Below are positions 1 to 12,200 of a stretch of DNA of 64,000 nucleotides, piece by piece. The DNA lies in contig JAADJZ010000037.1 of the NCBI GenBank assembly GCA_011032825.1, positions 186,001-250,000 on the forward strand. The letters run 5' to 3'. Source of the DNA: Massariosphaeria phaeospora (Eukaryota > Ascomycota > Dothideomycetes > Pleosporales). Both the position numbers and the translations under genes were made by a program. Under the pieces are notes generated by a model that searched no databases, was not told the DNA's origin, and saw only the letters and a list, made by a program, of their open reading frames with translations. Position 1 is the stretch's first letter, and the number at the start of each line of letters is the position of its first letter.

Positions 1-999
1 GCGTAACGAGCTTTAGAAGCGAAAAATACGCTTATTAAAAAGCTTTTAGTTTACAATAGAAGTTGAAGCTTACAGAATATATTAAAGCGTTTACAAAGAA
101 AAGCTTGCTACCTACTAAAGAAATAATTAGAAATTTCGCATTATTTATAGCCAAACGAGAGCTTAGCAAAAGCTAGGTTACTTGCTTTATTAACTAACAC
201 AAACTCGAGCTTATTTCAAAGTAAACTCGCGCTATAAATCGTACGCGCTACTAAACTAATTTATATAATAAGTATGCATACTACTTTAATCTTTTGCATT
301 AAAAAATAGCTAACTACTGCTTTAAAGCTCGTAATATATTTAATATAAATAAAAAAAGCTTTCTTGTTAAAATTGTTAGAAAAAGCAAAAGAATCTTTAG
401 CAAACGTTAATAGAATAAAAAAAAAGTTAGAGCATTACTTTAAAAGAAATTACGTAAATTCTTAACGCTTTTAGCTTGTATTTGCGCTAATAAGAGCTTA
501 TTGCTGCTAGGCCTTATCTTTGCTTTAGCGCAAAAAGCAATTAAATCAAACTAGGTAGAAAACGTTACTGTTAGAGTATACTAAGTTTTTATTTTATTAT
601 TTCTATTAGGTTAAAGCAATAATAACGTTAAGTTAGCATAGCTTAAGCAAGTGTTTAATTGCTGTACAAAAAAAAAGCTTAGCTAAGCGCATAAAAAAGT
701 AACAATTGCTTATTGTTAATAGCTATAGCTTTTATATAACAATAGAGTTTATTAACTATTGCAATTGCAATTGAATTTTTCTAATAGTGTTTTTTTTTAT
801 TTAATTTACACGTTGCAACTGCTTAGTGTAGTTATATTCAAGCTACTTTTTTAGAGCTACTCTAACGCGCTTACTACCTATTTCTACAACGCCTAAAGCT
901 TTATTTTAATTAAAAAAAAAACTTCTTTCTACTATTCTAGCAAGCCTAGGTTTTATCTTTTAAAGAAAATACTATTTTAAAGTTGTTTAAAGCTACTAG
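1..999 (+). pseudogene. Fot1/pogo-like transposase, N-terminal and DDE part (RIP-degraded, interrupted)
   Basis: Remnant of a DDE_1 (Fot1/pogo) transposase whose start lies left of the window. From base 66 the frame reads KLTEYIKAFTKK and then RNFALFIAKRELSKSWVTCF, the CENP-B/Tc5-type helix-turn-helix that binds the transposon ends. The catalytic core follows. The family's conserved DGHGSH box reads NSYSFY at 718-735, every change being a C-to-T or G-to-A transition. Tryptophan and glutamine codons have become TAG/TAA throughout, so no protein can be made. The frame stops at a Ty3 insertion at 1000 and resumes at 8454 once one copy of the ACTAG duplication is removed. Family assignment is firm; exact ends are not. 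Confidence 0.85.
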
Positions 1000-1220
1000 T
1001 GTAAAGCTAAGTAGCTTTACGTATTTGTTTTTTTTTAATTAAAAGCTACTATAGGCTATAACGAGCTAGACTAGTTCTTTGCAAAGCTTTTAAAAGTACT
1101 TCGCATCGAATTGCTACTAAAATAGCAATTCGTTTCTTTTACACGAATATACTATTTTTATTACTATACTATTAATCTATTTTAAGTATTATTAAACCTA
1201 CGATTAAACGCAGTTTTACA
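1000..1220 (+). repeat. 5' LTR of Ty3 family A element
   Basis: Begins TGTAAAG and ends TTTTACA. It matches 8228-8448 over its full 221 bp; the differences I can see are all C/T or G/A transitions. It contains an internal palindrome GTAAAGCTAAGTAGCTTTAC at its start. Preceded by ACTAG. Confidence 0.92.
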
Positions 1221-4200
1221 TTTAAATCGCTTTATTAAAATACTTTTAATAAACTAATTACTTCGTTTACAATATTTAGTTTATTAAACAATTAAACTAC
1301 GTTGCTTCTAAGACACTTAGATAAAAGTTCTATTATGCAACTAAACACTTTTCAACTTTTAGTTGTAGATAAAACCAAATAGAATAAAAATACTAATAAA
1401 GAAGTTTAGATTAGTAATAGTGCTAACGTTTTAAAGCGTAGTTGCGCTTCTAGCGCTAAACTAAGCTAAAATAACCTAGTTCGCTTTAAAAAAAATCTTA
1501 ACACTTTACTTTTAAACGATAAGAATAACAACGCACTATTAAAGCTCTTTACGAAGCGAGCTTTGAACAAGCTAAAGAATTAGTAGCAGAATAAATAAAA
1601 CTATATAAAACTTATTTGCTTTAAAGCATTAAAAGCTTTATACTAAAACGAAAACAAAATAGCACTTGCTAAAGCTATTAAGCAACTAGTCGTGCTAGCA
1701 CTTGCTTAAACTATTTTCAACTAGGTTAATTTGTCTCGCTCTAAGCTACTATACTGCTATTTAAAAAAAAATCGCGTAGACTACAACTAATAGGTTTGCA
1801 ATTGCAAAAGCTACTACACAAAAAGCTTTAACTTCTTTAGCAAACTTTAAAAAGTTTTTTTTAAGTTAATGTACGTTACTAAAAACTTTCGTACGCTTTA
1901 AGAAACCTATAAAACTTATAAAAAAATGCGATTTTTTTTATAGTCTCTTACTTAGGCATTGCTTAAAGAACAAATGTTAGGTACTTTAAGTACTTCTAAG
2001 AAACGTAAGTAGCAAGTATACAATTCTATTAAAGCTTTACGTTAAAAGCTATTTTAAACTTTTTCTAATTTACTTTTACTTTTTTAACTTCTTTAAACTA
2101 AGATTAACTAGATAAGTTTATTTAGCATAGCAGCGAACTTTACCGCAGCACTTTTCGAAGAAGTAAAAAAGCAACTACGTTACTTTTTGCTACAAAGTTG
2201 CACTACTCTTTACTAAGTAAAGCAAAAAGCTAATTAAATCTATTGTAACTTTCAATAGAATAGCAAGATTTAAAAGAAAACTAAGAAAAACAAGAAGCAA
2301 GCCGCGTCGCTAATAGAACATAAATCAACTTATTTTAATACTAAACAGCACAAAAAGAAACGCAACAGCTGCTTTAAGCTTAAAAGAAGTAATAACAAAA
2401 AAAACAAAAGTTTTAACAAGCTAGTTTGCTACGCATGTAACAAACTAGGCTATTTTGTTTCTACTTACTTTAAAAAAGCAAAGAAAAACGCCTACTTTGA
2501 GAAAAAAAAAGAAAAAAGCAAGAGTTTAAAGAATTAGCTTTTTATTTTGTAGCCTATATTAACTTGTTATAGTTAAAGAAAGTAAGCACTTTTTGTAAAA
2601 TGCTAACGAGCAAGAACTCAACGTTTTTTATCGCGTTAGCGAAAATTAAAAGTTTAAAGAACTTAAAAGCAATTGTAGATAGTAGAGCTTATTTTAATGT
2701 TTTTTTAACTACCGTAGCGAAAGAATAGAATCTAGTACTTAAACTAATTTCTAATATTTTCTTTATATTGCTAAGTAAATTAAGTTATACTATTTATAGT
2801 TGTACTATAGCAAAAGTTTGCATTACAAATTCTAAAGGCAAGGTACAAACCTATAAAATTCTCTTCGTAGTAGCTAATTTTAAAAAGCTTTCGATATATC
2901 TTGAACTCTTTTAGATAAATTAGTTTTAGCTAAAGTTAAACTATTCGCGTTACCGCATGCTCTTTAGAAGCATAAAGAACTTAAATAAACTAAACTATAC
3001 TAAAGTAGCTATAAAAAACGCAGCAAAGTTTGCTTAAACTTTAAATAGTTTTAATGCAAAGCTTTATGTTTGTGCGATTAGTGCACTTTTTAAAGCAAGC
3101 AACTAAAAAAAGCAAAGCTTTAGTTTGTAACTTAAATATTAGAAGTACTAAAACGTAGCGAGCTCTAATAGCTTGTTAGTAATAGCGTTTTATAAAGAGT
3201 AGAATTTTGCAATTAAACTTTAGCTTAGTACAACTTTTTTGCATTAACTTTTGTATAACATGTTAACAACAAAATTAAAGTACTTTTGCAAATACGTAAA
3301 CAAGTACTTTAATAAAGAATAAATAAAGCGCTTAAAGTCTTTAGCTAGTGCGCTAATTCTTTTTGCAAAGAAAAAAAATAGTACTTTAAAACTTTGCGTT
3401 AACTATTGAAGCCTTAACAAAATTACAATTAAAAATTGTTATTTTTTACTTTTTATTGCAGAGTTCTTAGAGAGGTTAGCTAAAGCAAAAGTTTACACTA
3501 AGCTTAACAACCGTAAAGCTTATTACAAAATCTAGATTAAAAAGAAAAACAAATAAAAAACAGCTTTTAGAACTCGATATAGTTATTTTAAGTACTTTGT
3601 TATGCTATTTAGTTTTACGAATGCTTCTGCAGCATTCTAAGCTTACATTAACTAAGCTTTTGCTAAGTTAGTTAACGTAACTTGCATTGTATACTTTAAC
3701 AACATTCTAGTGTTTTTTAATACAAAAAAAGCTTATGTAAGCTAGGTTAAAAAAGTTTTTTAACATTTGCGTAAAGCAAAGCTATACTTGAAGCTTAGCA
3801 AGTGCGAGTAGCACATACGGCAAACGAAGTACCTAGGTTACATTGTATACCTAGAAAAAGTTAAAATTAACTTAGAACGAATTAGAACGATCTAGAAGTA
3901 GCTAATGCTAAATACAGTTTAAAATATTCAAGCATTTATAGGCTTTATAAACTATTATCAGCGCTTTATTGCTAAGTTTTTTAAGCTTGCTCTACTATTA
4001 ACTAAACTAACTTAGAAAAAGCTAGAAGCAGCTCGAAGCAAGCACGCCCAAAGAAAAGAAAAAAGCTAGCGAATTAACTTTAAAACTAAAGCTAAGAAAG
4101 CGTTTAGAGAATTTAAAAGTGCTTTTTTTAATATTTCTATTCTAGCTTATTATAAAGCAGAATAGTTTACAAAGCTTAAAACTAACGCTTCTAAAAGCGC

Positions 4201-7200
4201 TATTAGTAGAATTCTAAGCTAGAAAGTTTTTAACAGTAAAAACAGCGAAAAAAGTGCTTATTAGCGCCTAATTAGTTTTTTCTTGCAGAAAATAAACAAA
4301 GCGAAGTACAATTACAATACTTATAATAAAAAGTTGTTAGCAACTAACAAAAGTTTGTTACACTTCTACTATTTTTTTTTAAGCATCTTGTTTAATCTCT
4401 ATACAAACTACAATAACCTACGATAGTTTATAAACACAAAAACTTTAAATTATTATTAAATTCGCGCTTACAAAAGGTTAACAGAGTACAACTTCGTTAT
4501 AATTTATCAACCTAAATAGACAAATCTAGCTAATAGCTTTTTTTAACAACTAGACTACATAAAGAAAGCTTATGCTTTCGCGCAAAAAAGTAATAAAATC
4601 TACGTAGATTTATTATAAACTTTAATAACTTGTAGTGTCTATAGTAAGCCCGTTCTAGTAGCAGCAATTACAAAATTAGCTAGCTAACCTGCAAAAAAAC
4701 TAAGCTTGCTAATTTTTTTAAAGAAAATAAAAGCTTTAAACTTAAAAATGCACATTAGAGAAAAACTAACTAAAGCACTCTAGCTTAGGCTTTTGAATGA
4801 TAAAGTTCTTTTAAGTAATCTAGCAAGCAATTTTGCAAACTTTTTAAACTTAAACTTAAACTTTAACTTAAAAAACGAGTTTGAACTAGTAAAGCCTATA
4901 GTAGCTTAAAATAAACCAAAGCTAGCTATAACAAAGTAGTTAAATAAAATCTACTTCGTTACAATAAAAGAAAAAGCAAAAGCTTTTTAAAAATGTTATA
5001 ACAGCTTAATAGCTAGTTACTTCGGCGTTAAAAAAACTTTAGAGAAAGTTAAACGCTAATACAAGTAAAAAAGCATAAAAAAAAACGTTAAAGAGTACTA
5101 CAAGAACTGTTTAAAGTATTGCAAATTAGTAGTAGCTAAACACAGCTTTTACAAACTTTTTATACTTTTGCTAGCGCTTAATAGCTCGTAGTGTAATGTT
5201 ACAATAAACTTTATTACAAAACTTTTACTATTAAAGTATATAAAGCAAGTATACAGCTTTATTCTCGTTGTAGTAAACTACTTAACTAAAATAGCTTATT
5301 ATATTCTAGCTTGCGCTAACTAGACAGCAAAGAACTTTGCAATAGTTTAAATAAAAAAAATCGTAAAACTTTACGACGTTTTAAAAAATGTTATTTTAAA
5401 CTAAAGTTTTATTATAAACTTAAAGTTTTAGAATAGCTTTTGCTACTATTTTAGCTTAATAAGCGTTCTCTTTTTACTTATTACTCTTAAACAAATAGTT
5501 AAACTAAAAAACAAAATTAAACGCTAAAATAGTACTTTCAATGTTACTATTGCTTTGAATAAGACAATTAAACTATGTAGTTGCTAGTAGCGAAGTTCGC
5601 GTACAACAATAGCTAATACGTAACTACAAAAATTACTTTTTTTGTAGCGTACTATAAAGCGTTTCTAAAAGCTTTAAATTAGCTTAAAATGCTTTTTAGT
5701 AACGAATAGTTGTTTATAAAAACAAGTATAGCAGTTTACATAATTGCTTTTTAAGCTAAATGCTAGCGCAAAATTAAAGCCGCAAACGCTTATTAAAGAA
5801 AGTATTTTAACAAGCGTAGAAAGTACATTTCGCTAAAAAAAAGTAACTAAGTGCTAATTTTAAACTGCTACATAAAATTTACTAAGCTAAAAAAAAAGCT
5901 TAACTAGAAGTACGTAGAGCTAGGCACTATTGTAAACTAAATTAGTACTAACGCGTACTAAGTAAACTTTTTTAAACTAAAAAGTATTTACTTAGTTTTT
6001 TACGTATTCTTGTTAGAATTTTATAACTAAAAAAAGTTAATACTTTTTTAAAGTAAGCTTTTAGTAGATACTTTGCGCACTTTTAGAAACAACGTATACT
6101 ACGTTGAAAAAGTACTTAATAAAAAAAATCTTTAGTTAGCACCTAAAAGTACCTCGTTAAATAAATAAAATACTTAAATAATAAAAACTTTTAAGAACTT
6201 AAGCTAAATATAAGTGCAAATGCACTTAACAATTTAAAAAAAAAATTATTTGTAGCAAAAAAAAAAAAAACGCACTTTAGGCAATGTGCTTTTAAAAAAC
6301 AAATAGTTAACACGTTTTACTTTGCTACTTAATGCATAGTTAGCATTAAAAATTTTAAAATTTTAAAACTTTCTAAGTTACAAACTTTTTTAAAAAAAAT
6401 AATATATTATTTTGCTATTGCAAGGCATAGCGTTAAAAAAGCTACTTTGTACTATTATAAGCTAGTGTAGCATACTTTACAGCAAAGTAAAACAAAGTAA
6501 GTTTTAAAAATGTATGCATAACTATGCTACTTTTAAGCGAACTACTTTTATACTAACTACTAAGTATTAGCTTTTATTGCGCTAAAATAAAGTTTTAAAA
6601 CGCTAACGCTATGCTTAAAAACTATTTTAAGCAAAAAAACTACTTTTAACGCTACAATAGCTCAAAAGGCTGTAATCTAACGCTAGAAACTACTAAGCTA
6701 CTTACAACTTTTTAGCTAAAGTTTATAAACTTTGCTATAAGCAACTTAACTTTCTTTGTAAGTATACTTTTTTGCACTTTGTTTTTTTTAACTGCACGCT
6801 TTGCAGTTGCGTTAGTAAAATCCGCAAAAAGCTAAGCGCGCTCGCGATTTTTTTTAGCTACTAGATTAATAACAACGCAAGCTTTTTTAAACTAGAATAT
6901 GTTAATACGAGTTAAAGTAGCTTACAATAGGCTAACATACTTTTTTACGCAAAGTATTAGCTTGCTTAACATTTTTTAAAGCTTTGCTTTTACTAACTAG
7001 TTAAACAACTGCTTAAAGTACTTTTACTAAAAAGCAGCAGCTTTAACAGTACAAACGCAACTATTTAGTTTAACTTTAGCATTAAGATTTTTATTAAAGT
7101 TAGTAAATTAATTGTTTAAGTAAAAGTGCGCGCTGTAAAAAGCATATTAGCAACTAAAAACTAAATTAGCGCTTTGTTACACTTTAAGAATTTATAACAC

Positions 7201-8227
7201 ATACTTATTAAGCGTTTTAAAAATGTCTTTGCAAGTTCTGCTTATTTTTATTATAGCAAGTTTTACTTTATTGTTAGTATACTCTTTAAACTAGCGAATA
7301 GTTTTAAGAACTTTTTTTTTAGCTTTAAGCGCGCTAGAGAATAGAAGCTTGTAAGCAAGTTAAAAACAACTACAAAATAACTTTTGTTGCGAACTTTTTA
7401 TAAAGCGAGCACAACTTTTTCTAAATTATTTTAAAGCTTTTTTAGTACTTTATATAAAATTAAAATAGCTTATAACGCTCTAAACTAGTTTAGATACGTA
7501 CTAAATAGCAATTTTAGTTTGTATTAAAACACTAAAAGCATTTTAGATACCTATGCTTTTTGCTTTTGTTGTTTTTAATAATCTACTTTTAGTACAAACG
7601 CTTGTTAAAGTTGTTAACAACAAGCATGCAGCATTTTACTTAGCTTAAGTAATAGTACTTTTTATTACTTTAAAACGCAACGCAGCGCGCGCAAAAGTGC
7701 ACTATAAAGTTGCTATTGTCTAGAATGTTATTACTAACTCTAGTAATGTTTATGTTAGCTAGTAAAGAATTAAAATAGCTAAAGAAAAGCTAACGCAAGC
7801 TAATATGCAGAAAAAAAACTGCTAGTTACACTATTAGCTACTAAATACTTTACAATAGCTTATTATAACTTAAATCAACTTACTTATTCTAACGTTAACT
7901 AATTTTTAAATCTAAAGATTTAGCAAAGTTAATGTAAGAATAAAAGTTAAAAAGAGCTAGTACGAGCTATAAAAAAACTATAGGCAGCACCTGCCGCTAG
8001 GTTAAAAATTTGCTAAATTCTACTAGCAGTACACTTTACCGCTAGCTTTACTAAAAAAAACTTTACTACTTTTTTACTTTAACTTTACTTGAGTTTGTAC
8101 TAGTTCGAAGCATTAGTATAGAGCTTTAAAAAGCTATTTTGCTTTACAATAGCCTATATAAGCCTCTATTAGAAAATTTCAAACAAAGTTACTTTACGAA
8201 ATATTTGAGTTTTTAAAAAAAAAATAA

Positions 8228-8448
8228 TGTAAAGCTAAGTAGCTTTACGTGTTTGTTTTTTTTTAATTAAAAGCTACTATAGGCTATAACGAGCTAGACT
8301 AGTTCTTTGCAAAGCTTTTAAAAGTACCTCGCACTAAATTGCTACTAAAATAGCAATTCGTTTCTTTTACACGAATATACTATTTTTATTACTATACTAT
8401 TAATCTATTTTAAGTGTTATTAAACCTACGATTGAACGTAGTTTTACA
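8228..8448 (+). repeat. 3' LTR of Ty3 family A element
   Basis: Same 221-bp sequence as 1000-1220, preceded by an A-rich polypurine tract (about 8216-8227) and followed by the target duplication ACTAG. Also matches the inverted LTR at 60349-60569. Confidence 0.92.
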
Positions 8449-8453
8449 ACTAG

Positions 8454-8974
8454 CATATAGCTAATAGATTGTAACGTTATACTTAATAGATTTAGAATAA
8501 TACTTAAAGAAAAGCGCAGCTCGCTATTTCGTTTCTTTTTAAGTAATTAGCAATAGCTAAAGCAATTAGTACGAGAAGCTGCGCAGAATAGAGCTAAAAA
8601 TAGAGTTAAATAGTTAAGCAGCTTTATTTACTATTTCTAGGTTCAAAATAAGCTGCTAAAGCATAAGAATAATAGATTAAAAGTAGCTATTTTACACAAG
8701 CAAAAGCACAAGAATAAAAGCAAAGCTTTTAATTTTTAATAGCGCAAGAAGTACTATAGTAGTGCTGTGTTCTAGTTTCTTCGCAAAGTGCATAAAGCTT
8801 AAGCTTAAAAAGCAGTTCGCAAGTAAAAGAAAAAGAAAAAGAAACTTTGCAAAGCACAGGCTAAGAAGTAGCGTAAAAATAAGCAACTAAAACGTTAAGT
8901 TAAGCTTAAGAAAAAGCGTGTTAAGAAAAAAAAGCTTAAAGAAGTGCGCAAGTAGTAGAGAGCTAAGAAAGCAG
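8454..8974 (+). pseudogene. Fot1-like transposase, continuation between two Ty3 insertions
   Basis: Continues the frame broken at 999: joining the two sides at a single ACTAG gives an uninterrupted K-A-T-S-I reading. It then encodes the typical charged C-terminal coiled-coil part of fungal Fot1-like transposases (VQNKLLKHKNN near 8650, then Lys/Arg/Glu-rich heptads). Stops are scattered and of the RIP type (CAG or TGG to TAG). The segment ends at the second Ty3 insertion, which cuts after AGCAG. It shares origin with 1-999 and 14944-15167. Confidence 0.8.
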
Positions 8975-9262
8975 TGTAATAGGCTAAAAGCTCTATGAAT
9001 TGCCTTAGTCGTAGGACTTTAGTAGCTATTAACGCTGTACGTAACAGCTTCGACGATACCTAAAAAAGCCTTGCTAGTTTCTAGTTAACGAAAGTCCTAC
9101 GGTATTAGGTTTTTACATAGCTTTTAAAAGCGCTCCGTAGGTAATCTAAAAGCTAACTAACTATAAAGTATATAAAGCTCTTTTGTCCGCGCTGTAGATA
9201 GACTCTATCAAATTTATTACATTCTTTATCTAGAACCTGCTTTCCTAGGCGATTTTCTTTTA
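8975..9262 (+). repeat. 5' LTR of Ty3 family B element
   Basis: 288 bp, starting TGTAATAGGC and ending CTTTTA, a transition-mutated CTTTCA. Matches 14651-14938 and, inverted, 45673-45960 and 51349-51636. Confidence 0.9.
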
Positions 9263-12200
9263 TTTGAATTTGATTAATTTCTACGCAGTAAAAGTCGTGA
9301 GATCTTTAAAGAGTACAATACTTTTAAAAGTTAAAAGCAACCTCTAAAAAACTCTAAAACGCAGCAAAAAAAGTTTTTAAAACTAAATCGCTACAATAGA
9401 CGGCACCTAGGATAAGTATATCTAGATGCTAGTTGTAGAAGCCCGCAGGCTAAAAAGCGAAAGCTAAAGTAGCGAAGCAATTAAGAAAGCTCTACAAAAG
9501 CTAATAAACAACGACAAACTTAATGTAAAAACTTAAGAGATTCGTTTTAATGCAGCGAAAGCTACATATATGAAAATATTCGTTACAGAACTCGTAATAA
9601 AACTACTTAAAAAGGTAACAAACGATTAGCTACTAGCAGCGAAGCTAGTTCTCGCAGAACTTTTGAATTCTAAGCAGCTAGTTAATAACGAGAGTGCAAA
9701 AGCTTAGGCACTTATTAAAATACTACAAAATTAAGTTTAGATTCTCTAGAAAAAAAAGAGAGCTACGCTAGCAACACTACTAACTTTCTTTAGTATTTCA
9801 AAAGCTTCTACGCTAATTACAAAGCGCAACAAAATGCTTAACCTAGCTTAGTTCAACGAAACAAGGTTAGACTACGAACAGTTTAAAGTTCAAGTAGAGA
9901 ACAAAATGCTTAATAACAAGAATTTAATTGAGAACTTATGCGGCTACATCTATAACCGCCTAATAGAGCAAGCAGCTACTACTAAACTCGCCTAGTATTA
10001 GAAACACTATAACAGAATAGCAAAGAAGTTCTAAAAGTACTTTAACAAGTACTACTAAAACTACATGCAAGCGCAGAAAGCGCTCAACTAACTCTTCGCT
10101 CTTAAGCAGAAGAAAATGTTTTTTTAAAAGTATAATAAAGAATTCATGCGCTTTGCGTACGACGCAAAAATAACGAGCAACGTAGCTACATTAAAGAACT
10201 AGTACAAAGCAAAGCTTCGCGCTAATCTACAGAATAAAATAGTTAGCGTTATTGTTTTTTTAGCATAGCAACTTTAGGACCTAATAGAACGAGTTACTTA
10301 AATTGAAAAAAACCTAAACTACGCAAAAGCAAACAACTAGTAGCAAATAGTACTAAATTAATCAATAAGCGACATAGAGGCTATAGAATAAAAGCTAGCA
10401 ACTAAAGCTGCTACCTAGGCAGTTCGCGCGGCTACTAACAACAAAGAGAAAAAGCAAGCTAAATAAGCAAACAACGCAGAAATAATAAAACAACAAAAGA
10501 ATTACCTTTGCTTTTAATGTAGTTTAGCAACTTACATGTCTAATAAATGTAAGCTCGCAGCTCTAAAAAAGCTTGCTACAACTTAAAAAGCAACTTTTAA
10601 ACTAGTTAAAACGACAGCAAAGGTTAAGAAAGTTTTTGAGTCTAAGAACTTAGAAAACTAAACACTTTTAACCAAAAGCGTAGTTAAAAGTAGTAAAAAA
10701 AAAACACAGTTTCTTTATTAGATGAGTTTTTGAAGTTTTGCTAGCGCTAGCTAGACAAGAAACCACTTACAGTACATGCAATTATTAATCAATTTATTTT
10801 TGCTTTAGCAATGCTCGACTTTGAGTGCACTACCTATAGTCTTGTTAGCAAAAAGTTTTGTAAAAAAAACTGTTTCTTGCGTATTTTAATAAAAGAAAAG
10901 CTTGTAGTAAGCATTAGCGAACAAGTTGTTAAAGTTACGAAAGCTGCTTAGTTTACAATAAACTTAAACGAGTACAAACAAACAGTTTAAGCGTACGTTA
11001 TAACTAAAGATAACTAATACGATATTATTCTAAAGCGCCTATAAATAGACAGGAGCTAGGTAACGCTAGCTTTAGCGAAAAAATTGATTTTCATCTATTC
11101 AACTAGAACACGCGTGCGGAGCTAGGAAAAAAAAAAGCTTAAACAAAAGCTTTAGCAAGTGTTTGCAGCTGCGTTTAGAATAATAATGCAGCAGTTTAAG
11201 AAAAAAAACTCTAGCGTTAAAATTTTCGCTGCGTTTATAGCGGACATTTAGAAAGCTTTTTAAACTAAAGTAGTAGTTAACCTACGCTTAACGCTGCTTA
11301 ACTAGATAAAAAATTAGTATACAGCGTTTATGCAGTTTAAGGCTAACAAATTATCTCTTTACTAAAGCCTAATAGACCACGGCATCAAACTAATTAAAAA
11401 AAACAAAAAAAAAGTAGAGGTTTTATAGAAACTTTTGTATAACATGTTTAAAAACAAACTATTAGTCTTGCAGAAGCAGCTTACTGCGCATTTAAATCGC
11501 AGGTTTATTAGAGTAAGTTGCTTTTAGGTTGAAGCGCTAGTGTTGTTTGCAAAGAAACTTAGTAAAGAGCTACGCTTTTGCGTAGACTATCGAGCGCTTA
11601 ACGCTATTACGAAAAAGAACTAATACTCGCTGCCTTTAATTTACAAGACTCTAAATTAAATTAGCTAGGCTAAATAGTTTACTAAGCTAGACGTTATCTA
11701 GGCTTTTTACAAAGTCTAGATTGCTAAAGAAAACAAGTAGAAAACAGCTTTCTGTACAAGATTTAAATTGTACGAATAAATAGTTTGCCTATTTAGCTTT
11801 GCTAACGCTTTGAGTACGTTTTAGCAATTTATTAACTACACTTTGCGTAATTACATTAACGTTAACGCTTTTGCATACTTAGATAATATACTTATCTACT
11901 TTAAAAGTTCTTAAAAAGACTACTAGCAACGTGTTAAAAAAGTTGTTAACAAGTTAAAAAAAGCAAGGTTACAACTCGATATTAAGAAATGCAAGTTTAA
12001 AGTAACTAAAACTAAATACTTTGGTTTTATTATTAAAGTAAGCAAAAGAATTAGCATGGATCTAAAAAAAGTCCGCGCGATTTTTAAATAAAAGGCTTTA
12101 GCTTTAGTTAAAAAAGTGCAAAGCTTCGTTAGTTTTGCAAACTTTTACTAGCAGTTTATTTGCGCCTTTTCTGCAATTGTTTTTTTACTAACAAAGTTAA

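Larger units (their letters stand above)
1000..8448 (+). mobile_element. Complete Ty3/gypsy LTR retrotransposon, family A (RIP-degraded)
   Basis: Bounded by 221-bp LTRs and a 5-bp target duplication ACTAG (995-999 and 8449-8453). Order on the plus strand fits Ty3/gypsy: a gag zinc knuckle CX2CX4HX4C at 2427-2468 with His and the last Cys changed to Tyr; an aspartic protease with DSGA seen as DSRA near 2678; reverse transcriptase with YXDD seen as YFNN at 3692-3703; RNase H near 4180-4400; integrase zinc-binding and core regions about 5000-5700; and a chromodomain-like VYYVEKVL start near 6090, suggesting a chromovirus. About 2 kb between that point and the 3' LTR is unexplained. All pol genes carry many stops. 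It is inserted inside a Fot1-like transposase; a minus-strand relative lies at 60349-64000. Confidence 0.92.

Noticed and set aside
8692..8886. Leu-rich minus-strand frame resembling a membrane peptide
   Set aside because: Antisense of the Fot1-like coiled-coil region.
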